Positions 50,971-60,506 are shown, numbered from the stretch's first letter. The stretch is DNA of 64,000 nucleotides from Breznakibacter sp047600785 (GCA_047600785.1 JASGKH010000002.1:744001-808000); one strand, 5' to 3'. Notes: generated by a model not told the origin, from the letters alone. Translations and numbers: made by a program.

Positions 50971-52977
50971 TTAATCGTGATCAATTTCTTCCAAAAAAAC
51001 GGCAATCGCTTCATCCGTTAAGAATGAATACTGACGACTGTATTTGAACATCTGCTGTTTGTATGAATCGGAGTAATCCAGGACGATGTCGGCAATATGG
51101 CCATTGTTGTTGTAAGTCACCCTGAATTCAGGGTTTAGGAAACCTGCAAACGGTGCGATGTTGAGTTTGGCAAACCGTTCCAATATTTGTTGATGGAGTG
51201 TGTAATCGATATTCACGCCATAAGTTTCCACCAAATTTTTAGCAGCTTCGTAATCGCCTTCCGATTTAATGCGTTGGATTTCGTGCAACAACTGGCCGAA
51301 AATATTACGTAGTGCCTGATGGTCCTTAACCTTAAAATAGGTTTTGCCGTTTCTCTCAATCTGTTCGATGATCCCCAACGGCTTACCTTTTTCGAAAGCC
51401 CATTTGGCAATAAGCTGACGGTTACGCATGTGGGCCTGCTCAAGTTTCGCACCCAATTCGATGCGCGTGAGCTGAACCATCAAGCCATTGCGTATGTAGC
51501 TGTTATAATGTGTGTGAGCTAATAAGTGGCTGCCGACCAGGCCTAGTTCCTCCATTTTCGGGTCCATCATGAAATAGAGCGCAAACAAGTCGGCACGTGC
51601 CTCTTCGATGGTCGAACCGTAAGCTTTTAACATGTCGGTGGTGATCCCTTGTGCCAGTCGGCCGGACCCGTGTCCCAGGCATTCGTGGAGATGCGTGTGC
51701 AGATGGTCGGCTTCGCTGCCGTACTGTTTGTGAAGGGCTATCTCTTCGTCATCGCAGGCAAATTCTTCAATGACGCCCGAGTTGGACGATGCCAGGTGGT
51801 GTGCGTCGCTGATGTTTGACAGCGAAACCGATTTGGAGCCATGCTTCTCCCTGATCCAGTCAGCATTGGGAAGGTTAATGCCGAGCGGGGACGCCGGGTA
51901 GCAATCACCGCCCAGGGCCAGGGCATGGATGATTTTCATTGATACACCCGAAACGACCGGTTTTCGGTATTGTGGTGCGATGGGTGAGCGGTCTTCGAAC
52001 CATTGCGCATGTTGGCTGATAACCTTGACTTTTTGGGTTTCCGTTTTGTCCATCATGTTGACAAGTGCTTCCCAACTGCCTTTCAATCCCAACGGATCAC
52101 CGTACACTTCGATGAACCCGTTTACAAAATCGATCACAGAATGGTCATCGGCCAGCCACTCGATGCTGTAACGGTCGAATGTTTGCAAATCGCCGGTACG
52201 GTAATAGTCGACAAGAAGGTCGATCGTTTTTTTCTGCGAAGGGGTTGAGGCGATTTCGCCGGCTTTCTCCAGCCAATGTACGATTTGCGCGATGGCTTTG
52301 CCATACTTGCCGTGAATGTGCCACTTTTCTTCTTCGATTTGAATCCCTTTTTTGATAAGCCGGGAGTTTAGCCCGTAAGAGGGAGGTGTTTCGCCGCCAC
52401 CGGCTTTTTGCTGTTGGTAGAAAGTCTCAGCTTCGTGTTGCGTGACGTTTTTGTAGAAATTGTTGCACGAATCGGCCACAAGATCATTTTCAATGCTTTG
52501 GCTGGTGCGACGAATGAATTTGTTATCCGAAAATATTACTTCGCAAATCTTGTCGGCGATTTTTTGAGTGTTCCTGTGTCCGAAAACCGCATCCCACTTA
52601 CATTGTGCAAACCATTCACGGAAGTCGGCTTTCGAAAATCCCGGTTCAAATTTCCGGGTACTGTAATGGTGGTGTATACCACTTGAGAACCATACACGCT
52701 TCAAATAAACTTCCAGGGCATTGAATTTTGGGTTTGTTGCTGGCCCATCGTGCAATTGGAGGACCATTTCTTCCAACACGCGGCGGATAACCAGATTGTA
52801 TTCGAAGTGCTGGTCGAACAGGATATCGCGCCCGCTGTAAGCTGCCAGTGCAAGGTAATAAACCAGTTTTTTCTCCTGAAGGTTTAAGTCGTTGAACGAA
52901 TCGGCGCAGTAACGCAAAATGCGGATGTCGGCAAACTGTTCTGCCAGCACGCTTGATTTATCGTAGTTCATTGTCAT
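50971..52977 (-). CDS. Dipeptidyl-peptidase III-like zinc metallopeptidase (M49)
   Basis: The 668-residue protein has the M49 zinc motif HECLGH at 431-436 (usual form HELLGH) in THLHECLGHGSGRLAQGITT, and the second motif EEARAD (usual EECRAD/E) at 458-463 in STIEEARADLFALYFMMDPK. The Cys in the first motif is an unusual variant; Bacteroidetes M49 members do differ from eukaryotic ones here. ALGGDCYPASPLGINLPNAD is a conserved upstream stretch. M49 enzymes remove dipeptides from the N-termini of short peptides, generally in the cytosol. No signal peptide is visible. The gene overlaps by 4 bp the hypothetical secreted-protein gene upstream (52974-54257) and is followed after 15 bp by the aminotransferase. 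Confidence 0.9.
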   Translation of the reverse strand: MTMNYDKSSVLAEQFADIRILRYCADSFNDLNLQEKKLVYYLALAAYSGRDILFDQHFEYNLVIRRVLEEMVLQLHDGPATNPKFNALEVYLKRVWFSSGIHHHYSTRKFEPGFSKADFREWFAQCKWDAVFGHRNTQKIADKICEVIFSDNKFIRRTSQSIENDLVADSCNNFYKNVTQHEAETFYQQQKAGGGETPPSYGLNSRLIKKGIQIEEEKWHIHGKYGKAIAQIVHWLEKAGEIASTPSQKKTIDLLVDYYRTGDLQTFDRYSIEWLADDHSVIDFVNGFIEVYGDPLGLKGSWEALVNMMDKTETQKVKVISQHAQWFEDRSPIAPQYRKPVVSGVSMKIIHALALGGDCYPASPLGINLPNADWIREKHGSKSVSLSNISDAHHLASSNSGVIEEFACDDEEIALHKQYGSEADHLHTHLHECLGHGSGRLAQGITTDMLKAYGSTIEEARADLFALYFMMDPKMEELGLVGSHLLAHTHYNSYIRNGLMVQLTRIELGAKLEQAHMRNRQLIAKWAFEKGKPLGIIEQIERNGKTYFKVKDHQALRNIFGQLLHEIQRIKSEGDYEAAKNLVETYGVNIDYTLHQQILERFAKLNIAPFAGFLNPEFRVTYNNNGHIADIVLDYSDSYKQQMFKYSRQYSFLTDEAIAVFLEEIDHD

Positions 52978-54257
52978 TTTGTTTTTGGGTTGCGTAAATC
53001 AATGTCGGGATATAACACCCATTTGCCTTTTTCGAATTTTAGCCCGTTGTACGAAAAATCGGGACCGTAATACATGTAAATATCCTTGTATTGTGGCGAT
53101 GCGGGCGTCAGGTTGTCCATCACGATCATTTGATGGTTTGGGTCATATTTAAGCATCATGTTGGCTTGAAGGGAGTATTCGAACACGGCACGCGGCACAT
53201 AACCGGTTCCTTTTCCCACAATGGCACTGTTGAACTTTACATCGTTGTTGCCTGTAACGGTCATTACGTCGATCACCTTTATTTTCGTAAACTCGGTATT
53301 TCCTTTAAATCCGATCAACGTGTAGAATTTTTGTTTATTGAACGTGTTCTCCACGATGTCGTAATAAATGGCGCCGTACCACTTTTTAGGCGTGAGGGAA
53401 GCCCGCTCGGGAAGACGGATATCGTCGGTTTTATCGATAAGCGGGTGAACGGAGACTTCATTTTCGTTTTGTCTCACGCACAGTGCGCCCCAAAACAAGT
53501 GCGATGCGTCGGTCAATTGCGTATTCCATGTAAATATTTTCACTTTTTTATCGGGTGAAATTAGTACCGATAACCGATTAAAGCATTTTAACGGATCATC
53601 GAACGTCGTGGGGTCGTTCCATAAAACGGACAGCCGTTTGGTGATTTCGTCGTTAATGGCCAGTTTTTCATCATTGTCGGCCGAAGCCACCATTTTTTCG
53701 AACAGGGCTTTTGCCTTTAAATCGACAATCGGATCTAAAGGGACATGATTGCCTTCTTTGACGGCCAATTGGTACAGTGTGTCGTTTTTGACGACAACCT
53801 GCCGGAGCTCGGCTTTTAACGGCGGTTTTTGCGGATGGTTTTTGTGGGGGACATATGGCTTCAGCTCTTCACTTGTGTTTACCACCATTCTTTTGCCGTT
53901 GTGCAAAAAGGTCACGAAAAGCTCCATTTGTCTTGCGTTCTCTTTTATATCGGCCACATAATAGTGCACCTCTATCTTTTTATCGGGCGACGCCAGTGAA
54001 TGGATGATCGATGAGTCATCCATCAAAATTGTTCCGTTTCGCTCCAGTTCCGCCACAACCTGATCCGATAACGCTTTGATGCGTGCAGTTCTTTCACTGT
54101 CATCCCGGGCTTTTTGGAACAATTGCATTTGTTGTTCCCATGGCGATGTTGGCTGGGATTTGGTTTGTGCAAAAAATGAGGTTGTTGGAATCAGGAAAAG
54201 TATGGAATTTACAAAAAACGATGCTTTTATTGTATTTAAATATGTGTATATTTGCAT
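52974..54257 (-). CDS. Secreted protein of unknown function
   Basis: The 427-residue protein has a signal peptide (LNTIKASFFVNSILFLIPTTSFFAQ). It continues with a coil-rich stretch (WEQQMQLFQKARDDSERTAR IKALSDQVVAELERNG, about 40-75) and a long beta-rich region with repeated motifs: SLASPDKKIEVHYYVADIKE at about 88 and VLISPDKKVKIFTWNTQLTD at about 232 share (L/V)xSPDKK(I/V)xxxxW/Y, pointing to an internal duplication. PKKWYGAIYYDIVENTFNKQ KFYTLIGFKGNTEFTK is a further marked segment. I do not recognise a named family. It is probably periplasmic or outer-membrane associated. It overlaps the peptidase gene by 4 bp and its 5' end lies close to a divergent promoter at 54247. Confidence 0.75.
   Translation of the reverse strand: MQIYTYLNTIKASFFVNSILFLIPTTSFFAQTKSQPTSPWEQQMQLFQKARDDSERTARIKALSDQVVAELERNGTILMDDSSIIHSLASPDKKIEVHYYVADIKENARQMELFVTFLHNGKRMVVNTSEELKPYVPHKNHPQKPPLKAELRQVVVKNDTLYQLAVKEGNHVPLDPIVDLKAKALFEKMVASADNDEKLAINDEITKRLSVLWNDPTTFDDPLKCFNRLSVLISPDKKVKIFTWNTQLTDASHLFWGALCVRQNENEVSVHPLIDKTDDIRLPERASLTPKKWYGAIYYDIVENTFNKQKFYTLIGFKGNTEFTKIKVIDVMTVTGNNDVKFNSAIVGKGTGYVPRAVFEYSLQANMMLKYDPNHQMIVMDNLTPASPQYKDIYMYYGPDFSYNGLKFEKGKWVLYPDIDLRNPKTK
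54247..54254 (+). promoter_or_regulatory. -7 promoter element for the DUF6132 gene
   Basis: TATATTTG is a perfect TAnnTTTG on the plus strand, 56 bp upstream of the ATG at 54310. It overlaps the first codons of the divergent secreted-protein gene. Confidence 0.55.
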
Positions 54258-54309
54258 GATGGTGTATTTCTAAAAAAGTACCAAAAATTGTTCCACTAAA
54301 AATATTGCA

Positions 54310-54525
54310 ATGAAATTCTGTACAAAAATAAAATCATATCTCACTCCAAAGATGTGGTTGAGTGTGATTGTGGGGGTAGGATTAGGTTTTGCTTACTATT
54401 ACTTTATTGGTTGTAATTCCGGATCATGTCCCATAACTTCAAATCCATACAAAAGCATGTTATGGGGAGGTCTGCTGGGGGTAATATTTGCATGGCCATC
54501 CAAAAAGAAGGAGGAAGAAGGATAA
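54310..54525 (+). CDS. DUF6132 family small membrane protein
   Basis: The 71-residue protein has two membrane helices (MWLSVIVGVGLGFAYYYFIG, 15-34; SMLWGGLLGVIFAW, 48-61) and the loop GCNSGSCPITSNPYKS at 34-49. The conserved GCxSGxCPITSNPY segment is the hallmark of the DUF6132 family in Bacteroidetes, proteins that often sit near rhodanese/thioredoxin or sulfur-related genes. The Cys residues in this loop could bind metal or be redox active; the function is not established. The C-terminus is lysine/glutamate-rich (PSKKKEEEG), likely cytosolic. A TATATTTG promoter element lies at 54247, and a long hairpin lies 54 bp after the stop. It is alone in its transcription unit. Confidence 0.85.
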   Translation: MKFCTKIKSYLTPKMWLSVIVGVGLGFAYYYFIGCNSGSCPITSNPYKSMLWGGLLGVIFAWPSKKKEEEG

Positions 54526-54578
54526 TGCTGAGCGTGGTGATTAAGAAAGGGTTAATGGAAAATACTAAATTTTTTAGG

Positions 54579-54632
54579 GCTTCGCTTTGCGCCCCTGCAA
54601 GGGACTCTTGCGGCAAGGACGCAAAGCGAAGC
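54579..54632. repeat. Long nested inverted repeat
   Basis: GCTTCGCTTTGCG (54579-54591) and CGCAAAGCGAAGC (54620-54632) are perfect 13-bp inverted copies. Inside them, GCAAG and CTTGC form another short stem around GGACT. It follows the DUF6132 gene and precedes the tdh gene end (convergent). There is no clear T-run on either side, so it is more like a repeat-borne hairpin than a simple terminator. Confidence 0.75.
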
Positions 54633-54711
54633 GATATAGGGCATGCGGAAAAACGTTTGTTCTTTGTCGAAAACCTGTTTGGGGGAGATTTTGCTTTTTG
54701 TCCGGCATGGC

Positions 54712-55743
54712 CTATTGCCAGTCCAGAATAACCTTTCCACAATTGCCCGATGCCATGGTTTCAAACCCCTCAAGATACTCGTCCACTTTGAAACGATGGG
54801 TGATCATAGGCGATAAATCGAGTCCTGAAAGAAGCATCTGCTCCATTTGGTACCAGGTCTCGAACATTTCACGACCGTAAATGCCCTTCAATGTCAAACC
54901 CTTAAAAATAACACGGTTCCAGTCGACCTCGGTGTGGGGCGGTAAAATTCCCAACAGCGATATCTTACCCGAATTATACATGCTTTCGATCATTTGGTTG
55001 AAGGCAACTTGTGAGCCCGAACATTCCAGACCAATGTCAAACCCGCGCATGCCAAGTTGTTGCATCACATCGGCCAGATTCTCGTTGGCTGGGTTTATCA
55101 CTTTGGTAGCACCCATCTTACTTGCCAGGTTCCTTCGATATTCGCTGGTTTCGGTAGCCACCACGTAACGTGCACCTGCAAATTTTGCGATGGCCACACA
55201 CATACTGCCGATCAGTCCTGCCCCTGTAACCAGAACGTCTTCGCCGATTATCGGAAATGATAAAGCGGTATGTGTCGCGTTTCCGAACGGATCCATGATC
55301 GACACGATTTCGTCGGGGATTTTATCGTTGATCTTCATGACGTTGGTCGACGGCACAATGAGATAATCCGCAAATGCGCCATCAATGTTCACCCCAATGC
55401 CCACGGTGCGTTCACAGATGTGTTGACGCCCTCTCCGGCAATTGCGACAATGCCCGCAGGCAATGTGCCCTTCTCCTGTCACGCGGTCGCCTTCCTTGAA
55501 TTCAGTTACTTCACTGCCTACCGCAGCCACGTGCCCTACATACTCGTGCCCGATGGTCATAGGCGTTTTAATGGTGCGCTGGGCCCAGGCGTCCCAGTTA
55601 TAAATGTGAAGATCGGTGCCGCAAATGGCTGTTTTGCTTATTTTTATGAGCACGTCGTTATGTCCCGGTGTCGGGATTGGCACTTCTTCGAGCCAGATTC
55701 CTTTTTCTGGTGATTTTTTCACCAATGCTCTCATTGTTGGCAT
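54712..55743 (-). CDS. tdh: L-threonine 3-dehydrogenase
   Basis: The 343-residue zinc-dependent medium-chain dehydrogenase has MRALVKKSPEKGIWLEEVPI at the start, then the catalytic-zinc CGTDLHIYNWDAWAQRTIKT (Cys near 41) with IGHEYVGHVAAVG near 64. GEGHIACGHCRNCRRGRQHI holds the structural-zinc Cys cluster. The NAD-binding fold VLVTGAGLIGSMCVAIAKF is near 165-185. IYGREMFETWYQMEQMLLSG LDLSPMITHRF is the family's C-terminal pattern. It oxidises threonine to 2-amino-3-oxobutanoate with NAD in the cytosol; the partner Kbl is not adjacent. Length is normal. It is transcribed alone, convergent with the DUF6132 gene. Confidence 0.97.
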   Translation of the reverse strand: MPTMRALVKKSPEKGIWLEEVPIPTPGHNDVLIKISKTAICGTDLHIYNWDAWAQRTIKTPMTIGHEYVGHVAAVGSEVTEFKEGDRVTGEGHIACGHCRNCRRGRQHICERTVGIGVNIDGAFADYLIVPSTNVMKINDKIPDEIVSIMDPFGNATHTALSFPIIGEDVLVTGAGLIGSMCVAIAKFAGARYVVATETSEYRRNLASKMGATKVINPANENLADVMQQLGMRGFDIGLECSGSQVAFNQMIESMYNSGKISLLGILPPHTEVDWNRVIFKGLTLKGIYGREMFETWYQMEQMLLSGLDLSPMITHRFKVDEYLEGFETMASGNCGKVILDWQ

Positions 55744-55827
55744 AATTCTTTGTATTTGAGGTATATCAACGTTGAGCCTAAATTCGGGGATTTGTGCCTA
55801 TTTTCGAATGATTAAAATCATGAAGCC

Positions 55828-57912
55828 TCATGCATGAAGGGGTTTGGATGTTTTGGCCTCGTTTTTTGCAATATGGAGAAGATAATTATAAAATGCCTGC
55901 TGTGAACGTATCAATGGCTCTCCGTCGGTAGGGACTTTCATTGGGTTCGTCAGGTCGTTGTCCCATTGGCGTGCCGAAGAGTTGTCGGCCCACTGCAAAT
56001 CCCAAAGATGACGGAGTTGCGCTTTAAGTTGCTTGTCATAAACGGGACAGGCCACTTCCACACGTCTGTCCAGATTGCGCGACATGAGATCGGCCGATGA
56101 AATGTAAATTTTTTCATCTCCTCCGTTGCCAAAGATGTAGAGGCGGGAATGCTCAAGGTATCTGTCTATCATGCAAATGGCGGGTATGGGTTCCGTTTTG
56201 TCCGAAAATCGGGGTTGTAACGCCATCATTCCCCGAACGTTTAACCGTACGTCCACTCCTTCGGCTTTTGCCTGATAAAGTTTCTGTATCATGTCCTGGT
56301 CTACCAGGTTGTTCAGCTTCAGGTAGACGTACGCACGTTTTCCTGCCTTGGCCAGTTTTATTTCATGGTTGATGAATTGGACCAGTTTGTGGCGCAATTT
56401 GAACGGACTTACCAGAATGTGCCTGAACGGTTGTACTTTGTAGTTTTTGTCGAAAAAGTCGAATACCCAATTGGCTTCTTTGGCAATGCCTTCGTGGCGT
56501 GTCAATAAAAGTTGGTCGCTGAACACGTTTGCCGAGTCCTCGTTGAAATTACCCGTACCAATGCCGACATACGATATGTTTTTTCCCCGTTCGGTACGGG
56601 TGATCAAACACATTTTGCAATGGACTTTTAGTCCCGGAACGCCGTAAATAACCCGTACGCCTTCATCTTTCAGCCTGTTGGACCATTTGATGTTGGCGCT
56701 TTCGTCGAACCGGGCCTGGAGTTCGAGCACGGCGGTGACTTTTTTCCCGTTGCGTACGGCATTCAACAATGCGTTCATTACGCTGCTTTGCTTGGCCACA
56801 CGGTAGATGGTGATTTTTATCTCTTTGACCAGCGGGTCGATCGAAGCTTCGCGCAACACATCGATAAAATGCAGGAACGAATGGTAAGGGAAATGGATAA
56901 GCAGGTCGCGTTTTTTCAGAATCGAGAATATCGATACGCGGTAGGGGATTTGGGGATGGGCAATGGGGGCCAGTGACGGGTAGACCATGTGTGGTTTGCC
57001 GATTTGCGGAAAGCCCATGAAGTCTTTGAAATTGTGGTACCGTCCGCCTTTTATTATGGCGTCGTCTTTCGAGAACTTTAATTTTTTCAACAACAAATCC
57101 AGAAATGGCTGGGGTATGTTTTTGTCGTACACAAACCTTACAGGGTGTGCTTCCTTTCGTTTTTCAAGGCCTTTGGAGATTTGCTTGATGTAGTTTTCGG
57201 ATAAGTCGTCGTTGATGTCAAGTTCGGCGTCGCGCGTTAGCTTGATGGTGTATGCGTGTATGTCGTCGAAATCGAACATGTAGAACACATCACGTAATTC
57301 AAAACGTACCACGTCGTCCAGGAGCATCAGGTATTTTTTGTCTCCGTCGTCCGGTAGCTTTACGAAACGTCCCAAATGCTGGCTGGGAACTTCGACCAGT
57401 GCGTACGTATCACGTGTTTTCGTGTACGATTTTAATTGCACGGCCAGGTAGATGGCTTCGTCCTTCAAATCGGGCAATTCACGTTCGCGCATAATGAGCA
57501 AAGGCATGATACGGGGCCGTACGTGTTTCACGAAAAACTGGCGGACGAAAATCCCTTGTTGGTCGTTCATCTGTTTTTCGTTGATGATAAAGATGTTCTC
57601 CTTTTCCAGATCGGCAATGATGCTGTCGTAAACCTGTGCAAATTCCAAGCTCTGCGTCATCACTATTTTGTTGATTTGCTTAAGGAGCTCTACCGGGTTG
57701 ATGCCTTCGAACTTTTTAGGCTTTCCCAACATGGCCAGGCGTTTCAGGATAGCCACGCGGACCCTGAAAAACTCATCGAGGTTGTTGGAATATATGCCCA
57801 GGAATTTAATCCGTTCGATTACGGGAACCGATTTTTTATCGGCCTCCTGCAATACCCGTTCGTTAAATGCAAGCCAGCTCAGCTCTTTGGGGGTGTATTT
57901 GTTGAATTCCAT
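55828..57912 (-). CDS. ppk1: Polyphosphate kinase 1
   Basis: The 694-residue enzyme has the four-domain PPK1 plan. The N-terminal helical domain begins KYTPKELSWLAFNERVLQEA. The middle domain follows (KFLGIYSNNLDEFFRVRVAI to about 315). The catalytic C-domains have FPYHSFLHFIDVLREASIDP, the phosphohistidine region GVPGLKVHCKMCLITRTERG (His near 428), and the second HxK-like segment in the last domain, LEHSRLYIFGNGGDEKIYIS SADLM. It reversibly makes polyphosphate from ATP on the cytosolic side of the membrane. The length is close to typical PPK1 (about 690). It is alone, 84 bp upstream of tdh on the same strand, so a shared transcript is possible. Confidence 0.97.
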   Translation of the reverse strand: MEFNKYTPKELSWLAFNERVLQEADKKSVPVIERIKFLGIYSNNLDEFFRVRVAILKRLAMLGKPKKFEGINPVELLKQINKIVMTQSLEFAQVYDSIIADLEKENIFIINEKQMNDQQGIFVRQFFVKHVRPRIMPLLIMRERELPDLKDEAIYLAVQLKSYTKTRDTYALVEVPSQHLGRFVKLPDDGDKKYLMLLDDVVRFELRDVFYMFDFDDIHAYTIKLTRDAELDINDDLSENYIKQISKGLEKRKEAHPVRFVYDKNIPQPFLDLLLKKLKFSKDDAIIKGGRYHNFKDFMGFPQIGKPHMVYPSLAPIAHPQIPYRVSIFSILKKRDLLIHFPYHSFLHFIDVLREASIDPLVKEIKITIYRVAKQSSVMNALLNAVRNGKKVTAVLELQARFDESANIKWSNRLKDEGVRVIYGVPGLKVHCKMCLITRTERGKNISYVGIGTGNFNEDSANVFSDQLLLTRHEGIAKEANWVFDFFDKNYKVQPFRHILVSPFKLRHKLVQFINHEIKLAKAGKRAYVYLKLNNLVDQDMIQKLYQAKAEGVDVRLNVRGMMALQPRFSDKTEPIPAICMIDRYLEHSRLYIFGNGGDEKIYISSADLMSRNLDRRVEVACPVYDKQLKAQLRHLWDLQWADNSSARQWDNDLTNPMKVPTDGEPLIRSQQAFYNYLLHIAKNEAKTSKPLHA

Positions 57913-58168
57913 GTCGGTTTGGAAATGGGGTTGGTGGCAAATAAAGAATTTTTCCGTGCGCGGGCTTCAAAATAAACGAATTTATGGAATTGTTGCATGA
58001 ACTCAATGTGAAGTTGATGAAATCAGGTGAAATTATATGCCGGCATCTGTTTCCTCATCCCCTTATGATTATTTATTTAAGCAAAAAAGAGGCGTAAATC
58101 TTATTTAAGGGCTTGGTAAGGCGAACATTTTTTGTCAATTTTGTGCCGCTCAAAAAGTTATTGATAAA

Positions 58169-58828
58169 ATGGGAAGAAGTTCGTTTAACTTACATACAAT
58201 CACCCAACGACGTGACCTTACCGAATCGGCTTTTGTACTCCGGTTTGAACGTGGGGACGTGGAGTTTGTCTCCGGCCAGCACATATCGGTGGGGCCCGCC
58301 AACGGGATACATACACGGGAATATTCGATATACAGTTCGCCGGACGATGATTTTTTGGAGATCCTGGTCAAAGAAGTAGCGGGCGGATTGGTGACGCCTG
58401 TATTGAAAACGTTGAAAGTGGGCGATTCGTTGGCAGTTCAGGATCCGGTCGGGTATTTTACCATTGACGGATCAAAGATCGCCAAAAGCAAATTTTTGTT
58501 CGTGGCATCGGGTACCGGTATTTCACCTTTTCATAGTTTCGTAAAAACATTTCCCGGGCTTGATTACCGGATTATACATGGCATCCGCCACGGAGACGAG
58601 GCCTATGAGCGCGGATTTTACGATAAAGAACGTTACGTGGCCTGTGCGTCGCGTGACGGGGGCGGTGACTATTACGGCCGTGTGACGCAATACCTTCGGG
58701 AAACCCCTGTCAGCGCCGACACCATCTGCTTTTTATGCGGAAACTGCGACATGATCCACGATGTGTACGACATTCTTGAAAAGCACGGTGTGGGATCGGA
58801 GAATATCCATGCCGAGGTCTATTTTTAA
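58169..58828 (+). CDS. Ferredoxin/flavodoxin-NADP reductase-like flavoprotein
   Basis: The 219-residue protein has a flavin-binding barrel with THREYSIYSSPDDDFLEIL (RxYS FAD motif near 50), followed by KEVAGGLVTPVLKTLKVGDS. The NAD(P)-binding half has KFLFVASGTGISPFHSFVKT near 109, where GTGISPF is the dinucleotide loop, and ADTICFLCGNCDMIHDVYDI LEKHGVG with the CGNxxMI motif near 190. It ends IHAEVYF, as in plant-type and bacterial FNRs. It would pass electrons between NAD(P)H and ferredoxin or flavodoxin. It is on the same strand as and 160 bp upstream of miaB, whose radical-SAM chemistry needs low-potential electrons. That functional link is inference. No Cys cluster for [2Fe-2S] is seen. 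Confidence 0.88.
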   Translation: MGRSSFNLHTITQRRDLTESAFVLRFERGDVEFVSGQHISVGPANGIHTREYSIYSSPDDDFLEILVKEVAGGLVTPVLKTLKVGDSLAVQDPVGYFTIDGSKIAKSKFLFVASGTGISPFHSFVKTFPGLDYRIIHGIRHGDEAYERGFYDKERYVACASRDGGGDYYGRVTQYLRETPVSADTICFLCGNCDMIHDVYDILEKHGVGSENIHAEVYF

Positions 58829-58991
58829 TTTTTAGCCGAACGGTTCTGGATGATACTGTTTTTAATGAGAACCCTGAATTTTAAACGTATTGCGATGAAA
58901 CGTCCATTCCTCCATTGGCGAGGCACGGGAACGTGGCCGACCGGGGGCATGGATGTTCCGTTTGCCCATCTAATTACAATTGTTTAGACAG

Positions 58992-60443
58992 ATGAAATAC
59001 CATTTAGTGATATTGGGATGCCAAATGAACCATTCGGATGCCGAGCGTGTGCAAAGCGTGATGGCCCAAATGGGGTTTGGGCAAACCGATAGGGAGGAGG
59101 ATGCCACCCTGATAGGCATCATTGCATGTTCGGTGAGGCAAAAAGCCATTGACAAGGTGTATTCCAAAATAGCCAAATGGAATAAGTGGAAAAACAAACG
59201 CCACCTTATCACTTTCGCATCGGGGTGTATTCTCCCCGATGACAGGCAAAAGTTCCTGAAGCTGTTCGATTTGGTGTTCGACATGAAGGAATTGTCGTCG
59301 CTCCCCGACATGCTCAAACAATATGGAGTGGCTTTGCCCCAATTGATGGACATGGATATGGCACGTCCCCAAGGAATCGGCCATAGAGAGCCCGAACCCG
59401 TGAAAGTGGCGGCGAAAGTACCCGATTTTGCTTCGTTTTCGCCTGTAATCCCTAAAGAAAAGAAGGTCGAGCAAATCGATGTGTGGGACATCGATCCCGT
59501 TTATCACAGCCTTTTCGAAGCGTTTGTGCCCATCCAAAACGGGTGCAACAAGTTTTGTACATTCTGTGCCGTGCCTTACACACGCGGAAGGGAAGTGAGC
59601 CGGCCTTCGGGGGAAATATTGGAGGAGATATCGGGCCTCGTAGCGAAGGGCTATAAATCCATCACCTTGCTGGGGCAAAACGTCAATTCCTACGGACTTG
59701 ACAAGAAGGGAGAAGAGTTGTCGTTTGCGCAACTGCTGGATGAAATCGGTGCCATTGCCGATGGTTCGGGCAACGAGACGTGGATCTATTTTACGTCGCC
59801 CCATCCCCGTGACATGAACCGTGAAGTGATCGAGACCATTGCCCGGCACCGTTCGCTGGCCAAGCAAATACATTTGCCCTTGCAATCGGGCGACGACAAG
59901 GTCCTTATCCGCATGAACCGCAAGCATGGGATGTCGCGCTACCGGGAAGTGGTGGGCTGGATCAATGAATTGTTGCCGCAGGCTGCCATATTCACCGATA
60001 TTATCGTGGGGTTTACGGGCGAAACCGATGAGCAGTTCCACAATACCCGTGTGGCAGTGAAGGAATTTAAATACCACATGGCTTACATTGCCATGTATTC
60101 GCCACGTCCGGGGGCAGCTTCGTTTGCGTGGAGCGACGATGTGCCCCATGCCGTGAAAAAGGAGCGTTATGCCGTCCTGTCGGCCGATTTGGCTGAAGTG
60201 GCCCAAGGGCACACCTCAAAGATGGTGGGGGAAATACATCGTTTGTTGGTACGCGGCCATGACAAAAAAGAAGGGTATCTGACCGGACACAACGAAGGAA
60301 AAATCACCATCCGTTTTGCCAGCGACGACCAATCGCTTATCGGACAATTTGTGGATGTGTTGGTTGAGGGAGCAGGACCGTTTTCGGCCGAAGGCAAATT
60401 GGTGGCCGTGGAGACCGGGCAAAAACAGTTGGTTGAAAATTAA
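58992..60443 (+). CDS. miaB: tRNA-2-methylthio-N6-dimethylallyladenosine synthase MiaB
   Basis: A TTG at 58980 would give MFRQ extra residues; the ATG at 58992 starts MKYHLVILGCQMNHSDAERV, the usual MiaB opening, so I take 483 residues. The three N-terminal [4Fe-4S]-ligating Cys are present (GCQMN, IIACSVRQKA, FASGCILPD). The radical-SAM cluster is GCNKFCTFCAVPYTRGREVS near 190. A TRAM-like domain ends the protein (near 410-483). It adds a methylthio group at C2 of the isopentenylated adenosine 37 of tRNA. The GC-rich stretch before mtaB (60 bp) and the same strand suggest one transcript with mtaB. The N-terminal third is somewhat diverged (GIGHREPEPVKVAAKVPDFA insert). Confidence 0.93.
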   Translation: MKYHLVILGCQMNHSDAERVQSVMAQMGFGQTDREEDATLIGIIACSVRQKAIDKVYSKIAKWNKWKNKRHLITFASGCILPDDRQKFLKLFDLVFDMKELSSLPDMLKQYGVALPQLMDMDMARPQGIGHREPEPVKVAAKVPDFASFSPVIPKEKKVEQIDVWDIDPVYHSLFEAFVPIQNGCNKFCTFCAVPYTRGREVSRPSGEILEEISGLVAKGYKSITLLGQNVNSYGLDKKGEELSFAQLLDEIGAIADGSGNETWIYFTSPHPRDMNREVIETIARHRSLAKQIHLPLQSGDDKVLIRMNRKHGMSRYREVVGWINELLPQAAIFTDIIVGFTGETDEQFHNTRVAVKEFKYHMAYIAMYSPRPGAASFAWSDDVPHAVKKERYAVLSADLAEVAQGHTSKMVGEIHRLLVRGHDKKEGYLTGHNEGKITIRFASDDQSLIGQFVDVLVEGAGPFSAEGKLVAVETGQKQLVEN

Positions 60444-60506
60444 TCGATCGGGGTTCGTCCCTTTTGTCTAAGAAATACAGACTTTAAACGTAAGTAAATA
60501 ATCCTT

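Noticed and set aside
59004..60212. 402-residue minus-strand frame opposite miaB
   Set aside because: It is the antisense shadow of miaB; its translation shows no family motifs while the plus strand has the complete radical-SAM pattern.
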